From assembly GCF_963675975.1 (NCBI RefSeq), contig NZ_OY780939.1:3162001-3226000 (forward strand): a stretch of DNA of 64,000 nt. Direction: 5' to 3'. Positions 8,310-16,402 of the stretch are shown in pieces (position 1 is the stretch's first letter; each line of letters starts with the position of its first letter). This DNA comes from Halarcobacter sp. GTDB taxonomy: Bacteria; Campylobacterota; Campylobacteria; Campylobacterales; Arcobacteraceae. The translations under genes were made by a program, and so were the position numbers. The notes below the pieces were generated by a model. The model saw only the letters and a list, made by a program, of their open reading frames with translations. It did not search any database and was not told the DNA's origin.

Positions 8310-8654
8310 CTACTTATTTAATATTGTTAAATTGTTATACTCTTCTTGTGAAACTATTTCTAAGTCAAGCATTTTTTTAAGTCTTTTTTCTCTTACTTTG
8401 TCTTTTGATAAAAGTTGATTGTAAAGCTTTTGTTCTTGGGCTTTATCTTGTTTACTCTTTCTTTTTTTGTCAAAAAGTTTTTGAAGCTTTATTACAATTT
8501 TATTTCTTTCATCTGTAATCCTATTAAAATGATTATTGTTCATCGTTCTAATTAAATGGCTTTCCAAAGATGGAAGTAAATTTAAGCTCATAAAAAGTTC
8601 TAAGACCTCAAGAAGCTCTGGCTTGTCAAATTCTTTAAAATTAATTTTACTCAT
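8310..8654 (-). CDS. hypothetical basic helical phage protein
   Basis: This is a 114-residue, lysine-rich, largely helical protein with no recognised domain. The segment KKRKSKQDKAQEQKLYNQL is highly charged. It overlaps the upstream gene by 8 nt in the leftward early operon. Confidence 0.55.
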   Translation of the reverse strand: MSKINFKEFDKPELLEVLELFMSLNLLPSLESHLIRTMNNNHFNRITDERNKIVIKLQKLFDKKRKSKQDKAQEQKLYNQLLSKDKVREKRLKKMLDLEIVSQEEYNNLTILNK

Positions 8655-9093
8655 TATCTTTCCTCATATCATCAATAATGACTAGATCTGGAATAACTCC
8701 ACTAGCACTTAAACCATCTAAAAACCTTAATGCTTCTTTGGTTGCTTCAGCTCTATGAATATGCCCTGATGTAAAAAATTTTTTATTGTAATTGACTTCA
8801 TAACCTGTATATATTTCAACACTCCAATTTGTCATTCTTTGCCATATTAAAGATACACTCCAATCTCTAGATAAACACTCACTAAAAAGCTTCTCATAGT
8901 TATCATCAAGAACTTCAAAATATTCATCCATTTCTTCATAAGCAATTCTTACTAAATCAATCACATTGTCATGCTTTAAATAAATGCAAAACTTATGAAT
9001 ATAGTTAGCAACTTTTAAGATATCACCTTCTTCAAAAGTAATAATCCCATGATTAAAACCTTTTTTTAGTTTTACCTTTGTTCCAGTTTCCAT
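8647..9093 (-). CDS. hypothetical phage early protein
   Basis: The 148-residue product is unrecognised. The N-terminal 60 residues (GTKVKLKKGFNHGIITFEEGDILKV in part) look like a small beta-barrel. The second half (about residues 75-140) has a WSVEIYTGYEVNYNKKFF pattern like small phage-encoded accessory domains. It lies 1 nt from the neighbouring gene. Confidence 0.55.
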   Translation of the reverse strand: METGTKVKLKKGFNHGIITFEEGDILKVANYIHKFCIYLKHDNVIDLVRIAYEEMDEYFEVLDDNYEKLFSECLSRDWSVSLIWQRMTNWSVEIYTGYEVNYNKKFFTSGHIHRAEATKEALRFLDGLSASGVIPDLVIIDDMRKDNE

Positions 9094-9094
9094 A

Positions 9095-9286
9095 TTAGTT
9101 CTCCTCTATATACTCTTGATTATCCAACCAATCAACAGCATCATTTAAAACCATATCTACATCAGTTCCTGTAAAAGTCTTACTATCATCCAAAGTAAGC
9201 TTATATTTCTTATCTTCAAACTTTAGTTTAAACTTTTCACAATCACCTTCAAGTATTTTTAGAAGTTGCTCTAGCATTTTATGCAC
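9095..9286 (-). CDS. hypothetical small acidic phage protein
   Basis: This is a 63-residue acidic protein without recognised motifs. Placement between the amidase gene (8-nt overlap) and the next gene (1-nt gap) supports expression as part of the early operon. Confidence 0.55.
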   Translation of the reverse strand: MHKMLEQLLKILEGDCEKFKLKFEDKKYKLTLDDSKTFTGTDVDMVLNDAVDWLDNQEYIEEN

Positions 9287-9836
9287 CTTTTAAATACTTC
9301 AATGACATATCAATAGCCTCACAAAACCACTTAGTCAAATCCCCATCATGGAAACATTCACTAGCTCTTAGATAATCTTCATCATTGTCTATAAAGAAAG
9401 GCTCACATATGATGCATGGTGCAACTGTATTTTTAAGTAAATATCCACCTCTATCCTCGCTGGTCTTTTGTTTGATACCTCTATCTTTATTATCTAGCCT
9501 TTGAACTAAATGATTTTGAAAAATTCTTGATACCTCTTTTCCTTTTGAGCTCTTATGATAATAAAGCATCTCACAACCAGAGGCCTCTGTATTAAAAGCA
9601 TTACAATGTAAACTTACTATCAAGTCAGGTTCTAGCTCATTTATCTCTTTTGGAAGAGCTGCATATCCATTTTCACGATATACAACTACAATCTCATCTA
9701 TCAAGTTGTATTCACTAAAGTTATGTTCAATATCATGAGCTAACTTTCTATTAAACTCAAACTCACTTACACCATAAGAGCTATTTCTAGCTCCTTGGCT
9801 GTTTTCACTGTGTCCGATTACTACTGCTACTCTCAT
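9279..9836 (-). CDS. N-acetylmuramoyl-L-alanine amidase, phage endolysin (Amidase_3)
   Basis: This zinc amidase should cleave the amide bond between MurNAc and the stem peptide. The Amidase_3 layout is visible: VVIGHSENSQGARN with the first zinc His, EFEFNRKLAHDIE with the Glu ligand, SLHCNAF with the second His, and the catalytic Glu in ICEPFFID. The 185 residues are a catalytic domain alone, with no signal peptide or wall-binding domain, so export would need a holin. It is unusual that the lysin is coded inside the leftward early operon rather than with the late genes. Confidence 0.88.
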   Translation of the reverse strand: MRVAVVIGHSENSQGARNSSYGVSEFEFNRKLAHDIEHNFSEYNLIDEIVVVYRENGYAALPKEINELEPDLIVSLHCNAFNTEASGCEMLYYHKSSKGKEVSRIFQNHLVQRLDNKDRGIKQKTSEDRGGYLLKNTVAPCIICEPFFIDNDEDYLRASECFHDGDLTKWFCEAIDMSLKYLKGA

Positions 9837-9837
9837 A

Positions 9838-10452
9838 TCAAACTCCTGCGATATCTAAAGATACTTGCTTATAGTTTTCTCTTTGATTTTCTCTTGTATA
9901 AAATCTTATGTACTGTTTAGAAGCTACAATTTCAACTGACTCTGCAATTATTGCCATAGCCTCTAACCATTTTGGATGAGTGATGTCATAACTTCTAAGA
10001 GCTAAAATTTTTCTAGGATTTACCTCACCTTTTTTATCCACTTCAAAAGCTTTTGAAATTAACTGTTGAATATCAGGATTTGAGTCCTGTGTTATCTCAT
10101 GTAAATACTCATCAATCTTTTTCTTAGCTATTTGAAGCTTTTCATCAAAGATGATGTTATCAGCTGTTGCAACTTGGATTTTTGCCGTTCCAGAGAAGTT
10201 CTCAAGAGTAAAACCTTTTACACCTTTTTTAGTTTCAACCCCGTATTTATCAAGTAACAGTTCAAAATATGAATCTACTTCATCATAAGCATCTTCTTTA
10301 AACTTTTTAATTACCTCTGTAACACCAGCTGCTTTACCTAAAATAGAATCAATCATCTCATCTTTGAGTTTATCTTCTATTTTTACCCTCTCTGGATGAA
10401 CGGATTCACCGTTCTTTTTTATCCACCAACCTTTTTCGTCGAGTTTTGCCAT
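9838..10452 (-). CDS. DUF3164 family protein of Mu-like phages
   Basis: The 204-residue protein has the DUF3164 pattern: MAKLDEKGWWIKKNGESVHPE at the start, the GFTLENFSGTAKIQVA strand region near residue 80 and a C-terminal YIRFYTRE segment. The family is nearly restricted to Mu-like phages and lies in early operons near the transposition genes. Its biochemical role is not established. It overlaps the upstream gene by 1 nt. Confidence 0.8.
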   Translation of the reverse strand: MAKLDEKGWWIKKNGESVHPERVKIEDKLKDEMIDSILGKAAGVTEVIKKFKEDAYDEVDSYFELLLDKYGVETKKGVKGFTLENFSGTAKIQVATADNIIFDEKLQIAKKKIDEYLHEITQDSNPDIQQLISKAFEVDKKGEVNPRKILALRSYDITHPKWLEAMAIIAESVEIVASKQYIRFYTRENQRENYKQVSLDIAGV

Positions 10453-10898
10453 TAATTACCTCCTAAATTTAAGTTTATTACACCACCTGTATAACCACTA
10501 ACTCTTTTATGTGCCTCTAGCATCTCTTCAGCTGTTTCTATATCTTCATTTGTAATCTCAAATAAATATTCAGCTAATGCTCTCATACCCTCTGTACTTA
10601 ATTGACCTTTAAACTCAACACCACGTGCAGATGCTTCATGAATGTCATCAACACTCTCACCTTTTGGTATTTTTTGGTTTGAATAACTATGAATATGTAC
10701 ATCATGATTGTCATGATTAGTTAAAAATGATAGAAAATGATGTAACTCTTTTTTTCTACCTTTTAATTTTTCAAGTCTCTTTGTTAACTCTTTTATTTTT
10801 GGTGTTTCTTTTGCACCTTCAACTACTTTCATTAATCTCCTACTCATCATCAAAGCTGCATACTCTGACTCTGATACCTCAATTGTTCTTTTTGACAT
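10452..10898 (-). CDS. hypothetical phage early protein
   Basis: The 148-residue protein is unrecognised. It has a helical N-terminus (SESEYAALMMSRRLMKVV), a lysine-rich coiled segment, a histidine-rich patch NHDNHDVHIH near residues 62-71 and a glycine-rich C-terminus. AAGGAGAT lies ahead of the ATG. It is the first gene after a terminator and a TTGAGTACTCAA palindrome, so it probably begins a second early transcript. Confidence 0.6.
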   Translation of the reverse strand: MSKRTIEVSESEYAALMMSRRLMKVVEGAKETPKIKELTKRLEKLKGRKKELHHFLSFLTNHDNHDVHIHSYSNQKIPKGESVDDIHEASARGVEFKGQLSTEGMRALAEYLFEITNEDIETAEEMLEAHKRVSGYTGGVINLNLGGN

Positions 10899-10921
10899 AT
10901 AAATCTCCTTAAATTAAATTG

Positions 10922-10934
10922 TTGAGTACTCAAT
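10922..10934. promoter_or_regulatory. TTGAGTACTCAA palindrome, probable phage operator copy 1
   Basis: A perfect 12-bp palindrome lies between a leftward terminator and the leftward gene starting at 10898. A 14-bp version occurs at 15594-15607 between divergent phage genes. Two copies, both intergenic and at transcript starts, suggest a regulator site, either of the CI-like repressor or of the Ner-like protein. Confidence 0.55.
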
Positions 10935-10959
10935 AAAATCTTCACCCCAAGGGTGAAGA
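10932..10959 (-). terminator. Rho-independent terminator within early operon
   Basis: On the minus strand TCTTCACCC-TTG-GGGTGAAGA makes a 9-bp stem with a 3-nt loop followed by TTTTATTG. It separates the 37-residue ORF upstream from the gene at 10898. Confidence 0.7.
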
Positions 10960-10971
10960 CTCTATGAAAAC

Positions 10972-11085
10972 TCATTTTTCACTTCCATATAAACTAGCCC
11001 ACCTCTCATACATTCTTTTACAAGCAAGGTTCAACTGTTTGGGCTCCACATATTCAGCATTAGGTTTAATCTCCTTCTCACTCAT
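10972..11085 (-). CDS. small hypothetical phage ORF, 37 residues
   Basis: The ORF begins MSEKEIKPNAEYVEPKQL and ends WASLYGSEK. Its ATG is within the 3' end of the upstream gene (8-nt overlap), the same tight packing seen through the operon, with GATGATGAG just upstream. It is placed before the terminator at 10932-10959. The ending resembles small phage proteins of unknown role. Confidence 0.45.
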   Translation of the reverse strand: MSEKEIKPNAEYVEPKQLNLACKRMYERWASLYGSEK

Positions 11086-11260
11086 CATCTAACCTTTTCA
11101 ATCTACTCTCAACAACTTCGAGACCCAAATAAGTAGCTAAAAGCCTACATATAAACTCAGCTTTGGCTCTATTTACTTGTATCCCAACCGTTCCAACTTT
11201 TAGCACAAAAAGAGGTTTGTCTTTTTGATTTATCTTTTTTATACTAATTGCATCACTCAT
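11078..11260 (-). CDS. small hypothetical phage protein
   Basis: The 60-residue product has no recognised family. It has a beta-strand segment (PLFVLKVGTVGIQVN) and a helix (AKAEFICRLLATYLG). ATGA overlap with the upstream small membrane ORF supports translation. Confidence 0.5.
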   Translation of the reverse strand: MSDAISIKKINQKDKPLFVLKVGTVGIQVNRAKAEFICRLLATYLGLEVVESRLKRLDDE

Positions 11261-11406
11261 TTCTTAACCCTCTCCAGCTTATTGTCAAAACCTATTTTTT
11301 TACTATTAGGTTTAGTTACTAACCAACGTACTATTTCGTTAAATACAACTCCTAACATCACGAGAACAATTACAGCAACCATCACTTGCACATCATCTAA
11401 ATACAT
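11257..11406 (-). CDS. small single-TM phage protein, 49 residues
   Basis: The ORF starts MYLDDVQVMVAVIVLVMLGV, a transmembrane helix of about 20 residues, then a basic tail ending DNKLERVKK. It overlaps the HTH gene upstream by 10 nt and the next gene by ATGA. It is possibly a membrane regulator or holin-like peptide, with no family evidence. Confidence 0.5.
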   Translation of the reverse strand: MYLDDVQVMVAVIVLVMLGVVFNEIVRWLVTKPNSKKIGFDNKLERVKK

Positions 11407-11636
11407 CCTAACTCCTTTCCTAATTCATCAATACTTTTTGTATTTTCTACACCTATAATTTCCGTTTGCAACTCCCCATAAGTTTCTCTGACCTTTGCAT
11501 ATATTTTGTATGGATTTGGATACTTTCCTCTTTTTACCAAGCTAATAGTAGCTTTAGAGACACCCAACTCTTTTGCAACTTTGCCGATTGACTTCTCATT
11601 AATTTGCTGTCTTAATATTTCTAAGGCTTTATCCAT
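11397..11636 (-). CDS. small helix-turn-helix regulator
   Basis: The 79-residue protein carries a clear HTH, with IGKVAKELGVSKATISLVKRGKYPNPYKIYAKV near residues 16-50 (described by its core VAKELGVSKATIS). It is like Cro/LacI-type DNA-binding domains and has no effector domain. It lies within the early operon after MuA and MuB, and may set the balance between lysis and lysogeny or act as an anti-repressor. Confidence 0.65.
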   Translation of the reverse strand: MDKALEILRQQINEKSIGKVAKELGVSKATISLVKRGKYPNPYKIYAKVRETYGELQTEIIGVENTKSIDELGKELGCI

Positions 11637-12319
11637 AAGTGCCTCATTTCCGTATCTAACTTTGTATATGCACCATTTTCTTGAATCTCTTTTAGTATAT
11701 ATGCTGCTCTTTTTTTATCAACCTTATAAAACCGTCTTCTTTTAGAATCCCTTTTATAGTTTCCTATACGATCAGCTCTCCACTTTTTCATGTTAGATTT
11801 ATCTGCCATTATTGGTGTAGAATCTATCACTCCAAACTTTTGAAGTCTTTTCCACCATTTTGTCAAGCCAGCAATTGTCGTTTCAGATTTTTCTATTAAA
11901 TAAGCTCTAGTCACTTCATCTTCATTTTGTAAAACCTTTAAAAGTTTTACAATAACTTCAGGTACATAATTTTGCTGTTTTGCTTTTGTTTTTGAATTTT
12001 TTGTTCTTATCTCTTCTCTAGTGTTATAATCAAATAATCCGAAATCATCAGCAACAGGAGCAAGAACTCCTGTATTTTTAACAAGTACATAAACCCTGTC
12101 AGTTAATGGTTTCTTTTTGCTTACAAGCTTTATATAACCAGCATTTAACAAAGTAGCTAGGTATTTTTGCAAGTACAAAAGTGATGGTTCACAGATAATC
12201 AACACATCCCCTAGCCTAAAACTTCTACTCCTTCTCATATAGTTCCACATCTTTTGTCTAATACTTATTTTCTTTTTGTATTCAACTCTATTATTTGTTG
12301 TCCCCATATTCTGCTCCAC
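11621..12319 (-). CDS. hypothetical DNA-binding-like protein next to MuB
   Basis: The 232-residue, strongly basic protein looks like two tandem winged helices. The first half has SRSFRLGDVLIICEPSLLYLQKYLATLLNAGYI in pieces, and the second has EVTRAYLIEKSETTIAGLTKWWKRLQKFGVI. Both look like HTH plus wing. It overlaps muB by 29 nt and the HTH gene by 16 nt. Position beside MuA and MuB suggests a role in transposition or its control, but this is inferred. Confidence 0.6.
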   Translation of the reverse strand: MEQNMGTTNNRVEYKKKISIRQKMWNYMRRSRSFRLGDVLIICEPSLLYLQKYLATLLNAGYIKLVSKKKPLTDRVYVLVKNTGVLAPVADDFGLFDYNTREEIRTKNSKTKAKQQNYVPEVIVKLLKVLQNEDEVTRAYLIEKSETTIAGLTKWWKRLQKFGVIDSTPIMADKSNMKKWRADRIGNYKRDSKRRRFYKVDKKRAAYILKEIQENGAYTKLDTEMRHLWIKP

Positions 12320-12995
12320 TTGATTTAAATATTTTTTGATTTACACTTTTGATACTATTCATCTTGCAAAATTGCTCAAGCCTTATAAGTTGAACTTTTA
12401 CTTGTCTTAGATTTGGTGTCTTGTGATAAAAATACTCAATCAAATCATCTTCAATAGTTATCTCGCTAAGTTTTGTTAGCTTTTCTATATCATCAAAACA
12501 AATGGATTGAAACTCTACAAAAGAAACAATCCTTGAATAAAAGTGTCTATGCTTTTTTAGCTTTCTATTTGCCTCTTCCATACCTACTAAAAATAACACT
12601 ATTCCTGTCTCATCATGTAAGTCTCTTAAGGTCTCAAGAACCTCATATTTGGTTGATTTTAATAAGGCATCAATCTCATCAATTATTATTATCTGAGGTT
12701 CAGCTATCAAAGATTCTTTAACTCTTTTATATTTTGTTGCGGCTTGTCCAGATGCATCTAAATTCAACTCCATACAAAGCTCAGCCAAAAGTGAACTTTT
12801 AGTCCATGTCTGAACTGCTCTTAATAAAACTGCATTTTCCAATGCTGCAATCTTTTCAAGAGAAAATGTTTTTCCTAAACCAAAATTCCCAAAACCCAAA
12901 CCCATCTTGGGAGCAGTTCTAGGCAATCTTTTCAAATTTTGAAAACCCTCATACATTTTGTTATAATTCTTTGTTTCTATAAAATCCTCTTTCAT
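12291..12995 (-). CDS. MuB-type transposition ATPase
   Basis: The product (234 residues) is an AAA ATPase of the MuB/TniB type that selects target DNA and activates the transposase. Walker A is GNFGLGKTF (about residues 36-44), Walker B IIIIDEIDALL (about 101-111), and a sensor-like LFLVGMEEANRKL follows. It is shorter than Mu B because it lacks the N-terminal HTH domain. It lies directly downstream of the transposase gene after a 75-nt spacer with a hairpin. Confidence 0.88.
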   Translation of the reverse strand: MKEDFIETKNYNKMYEGFQNLKRLPRTAPKMGLGFGNFGLGKTFSLEKIAALENAVLLRAVQTWTKSSLLAELCMELNLDASGQAATKYKRVKESLIAEPQIIIIDEIDALLKSTKYEVLETLRDLHDETGIVLFLVGMEEANRKLKKHRHFYSRIVSFVEFQSICFDDIEKLTKLSEITIEDDLIEYFYHKTPNLRQVKVQLIRLEQFCKMNSIKSVNQKIFKSSGAEYGDNK

Positions 12996-13040
12996 TATTA
13001 CTCCTATGTTAGTTTTAAGTCTCTGCCAAAGACTCGAACA

Positions 13041-13070
13041 ACAAGTGAAAGAGGTAAACCCTTCACTTGT
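13041..13070. promoter_or_regulatory. hairpin between transposase and MuB genes
   Basis: ACAAGTGAA and TTCACTTGT are perfect 9-bp arms around 12 bases, starting at the base next to the transposase stop. No T-run follows on the minus strand, so it is more likely an mRNA processing, attenuation or stability element than a terminator. It could set the ratio of MuA to MuB. Confidence 0.5.
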
Positions 13071-15152
13071 CTATCCAACCTTTGCTTGTTTCTTTGCCAT
13101 TTCCCATAGTTCTGGATATTCATTCGCTAGATTATTTGTAGATTCATCAACCATATTATTTTCTAAATCCCAAATAAACCTTTCCACAAAACTTGTAAAT
13201 GCTGGTCTACCACTTGGTAAAACCTTTTGTGGTTTTCCATCCTCATCTTTATTTTTAAAGTCATATCTGTTTGATTTTTCCAACTCTTCTTTGTCTTTTG
13301 CTTCGATTTTTGGTGATTCTCTTAAAAGTGCATCAACGGTATTGGTTCTCTTTGTTACTGCTGTGGTCTTACCTTTTATCTCATCACTTACTGCTTCAAT
13401 CCTATCTAGGATTGTTGGATCATTTATTGATTGTGCTTCTTTTACTATTTTGTCCATTTGTTTCATAAGAGCTTGAGATTTTTTCTTAGCTTTCCGGACT
13501 AGATATCTATCTTGTCCTAAGACTGATCTATCTTCAGCTATACAAATAAACTGCATATTCTCATCAAACACATAAATCACACCCAAATCTTGCGATGCCA
13601 TCACATAAACATAATGTCCTGTAAGTTCAACTAACTCTAAAGCAACATAATCACATCCATCATAAGCAATCCCTCTTTTACCAACTTTTCTTGTGATTGA
13701 TTCTCCAAGAAGCATACAAAGCATTCTCTCATCAGGTATACTTTGAACTGGTGTAGTGTCCCTATTCCATTTTAAAATAGGTTTAGTTTTCAATGTAGAG
13801 TGAACTCTTTGTTCATACATTTTATCAGTCCAGTTATCTATCCACATTTGAAGTTCATCAGGGCTTGTAAGAACTGATAATTCAAGTCCTATATTTTCTT
13901 TTTTGATTTTCCATGCATCACTCCAAAGTTTCTTTTCCTCCTCAGTTTTTAATTTTTGTTGTTCTCTCCATTTTTCTTGAGCTCTTATTTTGTCTGCAAA
14001 AGACTGTCTAGCTTGAAGCTCTTTTCTTTGAGCTACATCGTGACCAATATATCCTGGTATTTGCTCAAAAAGCTCTCTTGATAAAGTTCCAAACAACCTT
14101 TCTACAAACGGCTTACACTCACCACTAAAAGGTGGTACAATATTCATATTAATACCTAAGTTTAAACATATAGTTTCAAAGTGGTTTGAAGTATAGTCAC
14201 GACCATTGTCAATCACTACATTTTCAGGAATACCAAGCTTTAATATTGCTTTTCTAAGTAACTGAGAAATGGAATATGCAGATGAACTCTCACACACATG
14301 AAATACAGCTCTTCTACTAAATACATCAATAGCAGCTATCACACTATATCTCTTACCATCATCACAAATAACATCAGCTGGAGTTGAATCTAGTTCCCAA
14401 TAGTGGTTTTTATACTTAGCTTTTGCACTCTCATCACCATATGCAACTAAATACTTATTCTTAGCACTATCAGGAGACTTTGAAAACTCAAAAAGCAATG
14501 GGTTTTTTCTCTTCCATTCCTCAAAATAGGCATACAAAGTGTCTCTACTTGGCATACTGTCACCAAACATAAAACACATATTTCTATATATCTCAGATAT
14601 ACGTGGTCTTGAGGTTTTCAAAAAGTATCTTTGTGCAGCTTCCTTTTGTTTGTCACTTAAAGCTTTTACACCCTTTTTTGCTCCTCTTTTATCAATAAAA
14701 GCCTCTACTACATTTATTCCTTTTGCTCTAGCATCATTAAATTTTTTAAGCCAATCAAACAGCTGTTTTTGTGTTATTGGAAGTATCTCATCAAACTGTA
14801 TGTCATTTGATATCACTTCATCAAGCCATCTTGCAGCTGATAGTTCATTTGACCTTTTCATATAAAACTCAATGAGCCTACATCTAAGAATAGCAGCTCT
14901 TTTTTTCTCAGGCGATGCTAAAAGATACTTGTTTGAAAGTTTCGCTTTTGAAATGTTAGTATCAGGTTCATTTTTTTTTGGTTTGATTTTTTCTTTATAC
15001 CTTTGTGGCAAGTCTTCAAGATTATAGTGTTTTACAGGCTTTGCTGAGCCTTCAACCTTTTTAAGAGTGTAAGGCGTTTTTTTTAGAGCTTTTAAAATGT
15101 TATTAGGTTTTATATCTAATATCTCTACTAAATCTTTAATTGTATATTCCAT
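13071..15152 (-). CDS. MuA-type DDE transposase
   Basis: The product (693 residues) cuts and joins phage ends to target DNA. The N-terminus holds a Mu-type winged helix (IKDLVEILDIKPNNILKALK), and a second DNA-binding region lies at about residues 80-220. The RNase H-like core has D255 (YWELDSTPAD), D315 (VVIDNGRDY) and E351 (CKPFVERLFGT), so the DDE triad looks complete. It is followed by a beta-barrel and a C-terminal domain that would contact MuB. Length is close to Mu A. It is separated by 1 nt from the Ner-like gene. Confidence 0.93.
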   Translation of the reverse strand: MEYTIKDLVEILDIKPNNILKALKKTPYTLKKVEGSAKPVKHYNLEDLPQRYKEKIKPKKNEPDTNISKAKLSNKYLLASPEKKRAAILRCRLIEFYMKRSNELSAARWLDEVISNDIQFDEILPITQKQLFDWLKKFNDARAKGINVVEAFIDKRGAKKGVKALSDKQKEAAQRYFLKTSRPRISEIYRNMCFMFGDSMPSRDTLYAYFEEWKRKNPLLFEFSKSPDSAKNKYLVAYGDESAKAKYKNHYWELDSTPADVICDDGKRYSVIAAIDVFSRRAVFHVCESSSAYSISQLLRKAILKLGIPENVVIDNGRDYTSNHFETICLNLGINMNIVPPFSGECKPFVERLFGTLSRELFEQIPGYIGHDVAQRKELQARQSFADKIRAQEKWREQQKLKTEEEKKLWSDAWKIKKENIGLELSVLTSPDELQMWIDNWTDKMYEQRVHSTLKTKPILKWNRDTTPVQSIPDERMLCMLLGESITRKVGKRGIAYDGCDYVALELVELTGHYVYVMASQDLGVIYVFDENMQFICIAEDRSVLGQDRYLVRKAKKKSQALMKQMDKIVKEAQSINDPTILDRIEAVSDEIKGKTTAVTKRTNTVDALLRESPKIEAKDKEELEKSNRYDFKNKDEDGKPQKVLPSGRPAFTSFVERFIWDLENNMVDESTNNLANEYPELWEMAKKQAKVG

Positions 15153-15153
15153 C

Positions 15154-15435
15154 CTAGTTCTCCCATGGAAGTGAACCTATCCACACTCCATCAACTTTAA
15201 GTTGAGCTATTATTTTTCTAGTTGGTCCACTTTTGTTATTTTTACTTCCAATAAATGCACCATCAAGAACCTGCGATACAATTGCATGACCTACACCATA
15301 AGCTTTCGCATACGCTGTTACCGCAAATCCTCTTTTTTGAAACCTATTGAATATTTCAGTCATCTCTTCAATTTTCTCAGTTCTAAGATTTTTAGCTTTT
15401 ATCTTTATGAAGTTTTTATTTACTACCCCACTCAT
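15154..15435 (-). CDS. Ner-like early regulatory HTH protein
   Basis: This 93-residue basic protein precedes the transposase, the place of ner in Mu. A helix-turn-helix can be read in RGFAVTAYAKAYGVGHAIVSQVLDG, and the C-terminus has IIAQLKVDGVWIG. Ner-type proteins damp early and repressor promoters. The assignment rests on position and the HTH-like segment. Confidence 0.6.
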   Translation of the reverse strand: MSGVVNKNFIKIKAKNLRTEKIEEMTEIFNRFQKRGFAVTAYAKAYGVGHAIVSQVLDGAFIGSKNNKSGPTRKIIAQLKVDGVWIGSLPWEN

Positions 15436-15536
15436 CCTAACCTCCTAACTTCTCTTTGTCTAGCCAAAAAATATATATGTCCATACATAGTTTTTTTCTC
15501 TGTATTTAAATCCCAATTACCACATCTAACAATCAT
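15432..15536 (-). CDS. small ORF heading the early operon, 34 residues
   Basis: The ORF starts MIVRCGNWDLNTEKKT and ends RQREVRRLG. AAAGGGAAATAAA lies immediately before the ATG, and the stop overlaps the start of the Ner-like gene as ATGA. This coupling favours a real leader ORF. Its function is unknown. Confidence 0.45.
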   Translation of the reverse strand: MIVRCGNWDLNTEKKTMYGHIYFLARQREVRRLG

Positions 15537-15593
15537 TTTATTTCCCTTTTATAATTACTTTAGTTATCCACAGTTAAGCCCTTGTTTGCTAGT

Positions 15594-15607
15594 ATTGAGT
15601 ACTCAAT
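15594..15607. promoter_or_regulatory. ATTGAGTACTCAAT palindrome, probable phage operator copy 2
   Basis: This perfect 14-bp palindrome lies between the leftward early operon (first start at 15536) and a rightward small gene at 15635. Its core is identical to the site at 10922-10934. A site between divergent promoters is where a lysis-lysogeny switch would bind. Confidence 0.6.
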
Positions 15608-15634
15608 TCAAAAAACAGCAAAAAGGACTTAAAT

Positions 15635-15850
15635 ATGAGCAATATAAGTAAAGAAGAAGTCATACATATGATGAAAATTCAAGCTAAACTAATAAGTGAA
15701 TCATTTGAATCATTATTTGAAATCCTTGAACTAACGCCAGAACAAATTGACAAATTTAATAGACTTTGTGATGACAAAATGTATGCAAGATATGACAAAG
15801 ATCATCCTGCAGACATAAAAGATAAAGAGTCTGTTAACAATGACTCTTGA
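15635..15850 (+). CDS. small hypothetical phage protein
   Basis: The 71-residue acidic, helical protein has no recognised family. AAAGGACTT precedes the ATG. It is transcribed rightward, divergent from the early operon across the palindrome at 15594, so it may be expressed in the lysogen. Its last 17 nt overlap a convergent small ORF. Confidence 0.55.
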   Translation: MSNISKEEVIHMMKIQAKLISESFESLFEILELTPEQIDKFNRLCDDKMYARYDKDHPADIKDKESVNNDS

Positions 15851-15959
15851 AATGGAAAGCAAAAACTAATCTTTCATAGAGGCTTTTAAATTTAGGTTCC
15901 TTACCTTTTTTTAAAGCTTTATTCCATTTTTTTATCAATGCTTTTTCACTTTTTTTCAT
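15834..15959 (-). CDS. small basic ORF, 41 residues
   Basis: The ORF begins MKKSEKALIKKWNKALKKG and is very lysine-rich. The ATG at 15959 is chosen because GAAAGGATAG lies just upstream. A longer in-frame start at 16025 lacks a good site. It converges on the preceding gene. Function is unknown and coding status is moderate. Confidence 0.4.
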   Translation of the reverse strand: MKKSEKALIKKWNKALKKGKEPKFKSLYERLVFAFHFKSHC

Positions 15960-16025
15960 AACTATCCTTTCTATATTTAAAGTTAAGCCCTCTATTACCT
16001 TTAAGTTTAGTTTGTTCGCATGCAA

Positions 16026-16402
16026 TCACTGTAGCCAAGGAGAAATGACATTCCAGTTTTAGACAATAAAGGACTTAAGAATAAATACTTTATTCCAGTG
16101 GTTTCTTGTTTTGGTACACTGTACTTACCAACCTAATCATTATATTGTCACAGTCCTACTACTTAATGATTTAAGGATTTTTATTATTACTTGGCACATA
16201 GCATCAATCTAGACTCTATTCGTATAAGTGACTCCAAGCTGAGTTTTTAAATAACACACCAACAAAACAAAAAACTATAACCTTCTTGATTTTTTAATCT
16301 TTTTCGTTATAATTTCCTAACTGCTTCGTTAGCTTGTGAAATTATAATCAAATATGTTTAGATTGTCAAGCTTTAATAAACAAATTTGTTAAGGAATTAA
16401 AT
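16026..16402. other. gene-free region upstream of repressor, with nested hairpin
   Basis: No convincing ORF is seen. At 16308-16346 TATAATTTC and GAAATTATA (9 bp) enclose CTAAC-TGCTTC-GTTAG (5 bp), a nested inverted repeat about 57 bases before the repressor ATG. It may be an operator, attenuator or 5' UTR structure controlling the repressor. Confidence 0.5.

Noticed and set aside
13006-13476. Long open frame on the plus strand opposite the transposase
   Set aside because: It is the shadow of the MuA gene; no ribosome site or recognisable protein.
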